DNA of 7,759 bases from the NCBI GenBank assembly GCA_017469605.1, contig JAFUGB010000086.1, positions 1-7,759 on the forward strand, in the 5' to 3' direction. Both the position numbers and the translations under genes were made by a program. Origin of the DNA: Clostridia bacterium. GTDB lineage: Bacteria; Bacillota; Clostridia; Christensenellales; Aristaeellaceae. Position 1 is the stretch's first letter; the number at the start of each line of letters is the position of its first letter. Below the pieces are notes generated by a model. It saw nothing but the letters and a program-made list of their open reading frames with translations. It was not told where the DNA came from and did not search any database. Shown here one piece after another: positions 5,466 through 7,759 of this stretch.

Positions 5466-7565
5466 ATGATGAACCGTGAGGAAGCCCGCCAAAAGGCCGA
5501 AGCGCTGGTGGCGCAAATGACCGTTGAGGAAGCCTGCGAGCAGCTCAGCTACCAGGCCCCGGCCATTGAGCGCCTGGGCGTGCCCGCCTACAATTGGTGG
5601 AACGAAGCGCTGCACGGCGTGGCCCGGGCAGGCGCCGCCACCATGTATCCCCAGGCCATCGGCCTGGGCGCCACCTTTGACCCGGCGCTGATTGAGCAGC
5701 TGGGCGATATCTCCGCCACCGAAGGCCGCGCCAAGTACAACGCCGCTTCGGCTCACGGCGACCGGGATATCTACAAGGGGCTCACCTTCTGGTCTCCCAA
5801 TATCAACATTTTCCGCGATCCGCGCTGGGGCCGGGGCCAGGAAACCTTTGGCGAGGACCCCACCCTCACCGCCGAAATGGGCAAGGCTTACGTGCGCGGC
5901 CTGCAGGGCAGCGGCGAACACCTGAAATCCGCCGCCTGCGCCAAGCACTTTGCCGTGCACAGCGGGCCCGAAAAGCTGCGCCATGAGTTCAATGCCACGG
6001 CCAGCCCCAAGGACATGGCCGAAACCTATCTGCCGGCCTTTGAGGCGCTGGTAAAGGAAGCCAAGGTGGAATCGGTGATGGGGGCGTACAACCGCACCAA
6101 CGGCGATCCCTGCTGCGCCAATCCGCCGCTGATGGAAAAGCTCAGGGAATGGGGCTTTGCGGGGCACTTTGTATCCGACTGCTGGGCCATCCGCGATTTC
6201 CATACCGGCCATCACGTCACCGAAAACGAGGTGCAGTCCGCCGCTTTGGCCCTCAATACCGGCTGCGACCTCAACTGCGGCTGCACCTATGACAATAAGC
6301 TGGTGGCCGCCGTGCAAATGGGTCTGGTGGCGCCCGATACCGTGCGCCGCGCCGCCGTGCATCTGTTCACCACGCGGTACATGCTGGGCATCATGGAGGG
6401 CGGCAGCGAGTTTGACAGCATCCCCTACACCAAGGTGGAATGCGAAGAGCACCTGGAAAAAGCCCGGGAAGCGGGCTATAAATCCTGCGTGCTGCTGAAA
6501 AACAACGGCATGCTGCCGCTGAACGCCGATAAAATCAAAACCATTGGCGTCATCGGCCCCAACGCCGACAGCCGCCGGGCGCTGATGGGCAACTACCACG
6601 GCACGGCCAGCCGCTATATCACGGTGCAGGAGGGTATCCAGGATGCCTTCCAGGGCCGTGCCCGGGTGCTGTGCAGCGTGGGCAGCCACCTGTACCTGGA
6701 CGACAGCGAAAACCTGAGCCAGCACAAGGACGATCGCCTGGCGGAGGCCCTGGCCGTGGCCGAAAACAGCGACGCTGTGGTACTGGTGGTGGGAATGGAT
6801 GAAACCATGGAGGGCGAAGAGGGCGACACCGGCAATCCCTACGGCTCCGACGATAAAAGCAGCCTGCTTTTGCCCGATCCCCAGCGCCGACTGATGGACG
6901 CCGTGCTCCGGGTAGGCAAGCCCACGGTGATCATCCTGATGGCGGGCAGCGCCATCGACCTGGCCGGGGCCGGGGAAAAGGCCGATGCCGTGGTCATGGC
7001 CTGGTATCCCGGCGCTCAGGGCGGCCGCGTGATTGCCGATCTGCTGCTGGGCAGGCAGTCCTTCAGCGGCAAGCTGCCCGTGACCTTCTACTATAATGAG
7101 CAGCTCGCGGAAATGCCCGAATTCACCGATTACGCCATGACCAACCGCACCTACCGCTATTTCCGGGGCAAGCCGCTGTATCCCTTTGGCTATGGCCTGA
7201 CCTATGGCGATGTATCCGTGACGGCGGCCGCCGCCCGCAAAACCGATACCGGCGCCGAAGTGACCGTGACCCTGCGCAACGCGGGCGCGATGGATACCGA
7301 CGACGTAGTGCAAATATACTGCCAGAACGAGGGCAGCGCAAACGCCCCCGTCCATCCCCGGCTGGTAGCCTTTAAACGGGTGCATGTGCCCGCCGGCGGC
7401 AGCCAACAGCTTAGCCTCCCCATCGCCGCCCGCAGCCTGCTTGTGGTGGATGCTTCCGGCACACTGGTGGCTGAGGGCAAGCCCGTATTCTACGTGGGCA
7501 TGGGCCAGCCCGACGAACGCACCCGGGAGCTGACCGGCCATGCCTCCCTCCGGGTGGAGCTGTAA
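5466..7565 (+). CDS. Glycoside hydrolase family 3 protein, probable cytoplasmic beta-xylosidase
   Basis: This retaining exo-glycosidase is expected to remove terminal beta-linked xylose (possibly arabinofuranose or glucose) from short oligosaccharides. The 699 residues show the usual GH3 order. A TIM-barrel domain (about 15-300) has NWWNEALHGVAR (43-54), DPRWGRGQETFGEDP (118-132), the Lys160-His161 pair and the nucleophile Asp238 in FVSDCWAI. An alpha/beta sandwich (about 335-545) has the Glu-rich GMDETMEGEEGD segment (443-454), where the acid/base is expected. A fibronectin-III-like domain (about 583-690) follows LYPFGYGLTY (571-580). NWWNEALHG and SDC are typical of the xylosidase/arabinofuranosidase branch. 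There is no signal peptide, so the enzyme is intracellular and acts on imported oligosaccharides. The start ATG 5466 has AAGGAG at 5452-5457, 8 nt away; ATG 5469 is an adjacent alternative. xylB lies 20 nt upstream. Family is certain; substrate is inferred from motif and operon. Confidence 0.92.
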   Translation: MMNREEARQKAEALVAQMTVEEACEQLSYQAPAIERLGVPAYNWWNEALHGVARAGAATMYPQAIGLGATFDPALIEQLGDISATEGRAKYNAASAHGDRDIYKGLTFWSPNINIFRDPRWGRGQETFGEDPTLTAEMGKAYVRGLQGSGEHLKSAACAKHFAVHSGPEKLRHEFNATASPKDMAETYLPAFEALVKEAKVESVMGAYNRTNGDPCCANPPLMEKLREWGFAGHFVSDCWAIRDFHTGHHVTENEVQSAALALNTGCDLNCGCTYDNKLVAAVQMGLVAPDTVRRAAVHLFTTRYMLGIMEGGSEFDSIPYTKVECEEHLEKAREAGYKSCVLLKNNGMLPLNADKIKTIGVIGPNADSRRALMGNYHGTASRYITVQEGIQDAFQGRARVLCSVGSHLYLDDSENLSQHKDDRLAEALAVAENSDAVVLVVGMDETMEGEEGDTGNPYGSDDKSSLLLPDPQRRLMDAVLRVGKPTVIILMAGSAIDLAGAGEKADAVVMAWYPGAQGGRVIADLLLGRQSFSGKLPVTFYYNEQLAEMPEFTDYAMTNRTYRYFRGKPLYPFGYGLTYGDVSVTAAAARKTDTGAEVTVTLRNAGAMDTDDVVQIYCQNEGSANAPVHPRLVAFKRVHVPAGGSQQLSLPIAARSLLVVDASGTLVAEGKPVFYVGMGQPDERTRELTGHASLRVEL

Positions 7566-7577
7566 TACCGATATATC

Positions 7578-7594
7578 CCTGCTACAAAAGCAGG
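7578..7594 (+). other. Small hairpin just after the GH3 gene, not a typical terminator
   Basis: CCTGCT (7578-7583) and AGCAGG (7589-7594) can pair around a 5 nt loop, 12 nt after the GH3 stop codon. The sequence after the stem is CAGAAAGAAA with no T-run, so it is unlikely to end transcription by itself. It could be an mRNA 3' or processing structure between cotranscribed genes. Confidence 0.3.
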
Positions 7595-7624
7595 CAGAAA
7601 GAAATTGAACGGGGGAATACGCGC

Positions 7625-7643
7625 TTTCTTCCCGGGGAAGAAA
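7625..7643. repeat. Inverted repeat with 9 bp arms (TTTCTTCCC-G-GGGAAGAAA)
   Basis: The arms 7625-7633 and 7635-7643 are perfect complements around a single G. As RNA it would fold as an 8 bp stem with a 3 nt loop, but no T-run follows on either strand. The near-contiguous dyad looks more like a protein-binding operator than a terminator. It lies between the GH3 gene and the probable next gene. Confidence 0.45.
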
Positions 7644-7654
7644 AGTTTGAAACA

Positions 7655-7753
7655 ATGAATTATAAAAAAGCGGACAGCAAACAAACCATCGATAAAGATG
7701 GGAAACAAGAAGGAACAGTTCAGGCGGTTAAAGGATCAGGAGGATCATCCTGA
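7655..7753 (+). CDS. Doubtful 32-residue leader ORF ahead of the right-edge gene
   Basis: A short frame from ATG 7655 to TGA 7751-7753 encodes a hydrophilic, Lys/Gly/Ser-rich peptide (MNYKKADSKQ... ending GSGGSS). Its stop codon abuts the ATG at 7754 that follows a strong AGGAGG, so it could be a translationally coupled leader peptide. Against this, the only purine-rich stretch upstream (GGGGAAG, 7634-7640) is 14 nt away, and codon choice is AT-richer than in the flanking genes. A second tiny frame (ATG 7698 to TGA 7755-7757, 19 residues, MGNKKEQFRRLK...) overlaps it. Either or both may be chance. Confidence 0.18.
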   Translation: MNYKKADSKQTIDKDGKQEGTVQAVKGSGGSS

Positions 7754-7756
7754 ATG
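7736..7756 (+). promoter_or_regulatory. Ribosome binding site, start codon and overlapping hairpin of the next gene (window edge)
   Basis: AGGAGG (7738-7743) is followed 10 nt later by ATG (7754-7756), which probably begins a gene continuing off the window. Only two codons (ATG ATA) are visible, so nothing can be said about the product. TCAGGA (7736-7741) and TCCTGA (7748-7753) are perfect complements and would form a 6 bp hairpin that covers most of the Shine-Dalgarno sequence. Confidence 0.45.
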
Positions 7757-7759
7757 ATA

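Noticed and set aside
5403..7655. A 750-codon open frame on the minus strand spanning the whole GH3 gene
   Set aside because: It mirrors a strongly supported GH3 gene. Open antisense frames are expected when the sense gene uses GC-ending codons. The predicted protein is His/Gly/Ala-rich with no domain, and no ribosome binding site is evident.
7490..7708. A 72-codon minus-strand frame at the right edge with a hydrophobic N-terminus
   Set aside because: There is no Shine-Dalgarno sequence before its ATG, and its second half lies antisense to the GH3 C-terminus. The hydrophobic look comes from reading an A-rich leader backwards.

Overview
This is a 7.76 kb bacterial window with compact gene order, strong AAGGAGG-type ribosome binding sites, TATAAT promoters and strongly GCC/GGC/CTG-biased codons. 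The Clostridia-style TctB and GH3 sequences, the short KdpD-type kinase and the strong Shine-Dalgarno sites suggest a GC-rich member of the Bacillota (Clostridia), perhaps a gut or rumen plant-fibre user. That placement is an inference; no RNA marker gene is present.

Left edge (1-443, minus strand): the beginning of a probable tripartite tricarboxylate transporter operon. It starts with a 53-residue single-span membrane protein (282-443), followed 20 nt later by a truncated tctB-like gene that uses a TTG start (1-261). Positions 444-595 form a divergent control region.

Positions 596-2372 (plus strand): a two-component pair with a 20 bp overlap. It consists of a short KdpD-type histidine kinase (four membrane spans, HisKA, HATPase; no N-terminal KdpD/USP domains) and a KdpE/OmpR-type regulator. 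A strong intrinsic terminator follows (2398-2427). Convergent to it is a 433-residue CPA2-type cation/proton antiporter (2442-3743, minus). Regulator and antiporter may share an ion-homeostasis theme, although no kdpFABC is visible.

Positions 3744-3957 are a second divergent control region with a recognisable promoter for each side. Positions 3958-7565 (plus strand) hold a two-gene xylan/xyloside module. xylB (xylulokinase) is followed after 20 nt by a GH3 beta-xylosidase-like enzyme without a signal peptide. Together they suggest cleavage of imported xylo-oligosaccharides inside the cell and phosphorylation of the xylulose formed from xylose; xylose isomerase and the importer are not in the window.

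The last 188 bp before position 7754 contain two inverted repeats, very short reading frames of doubtful reality, and a strong AGGAGG with an ATG at the window edge that probably starts the next gene. I found no CRISPR array, insertion sequence, tRNA, rRNA or clearly new system. The most interesting items are the small membrane protein heading the transporter operon, the short Kdp-like regulatory pair beside an antiporter, and the structured leader at the right edge.
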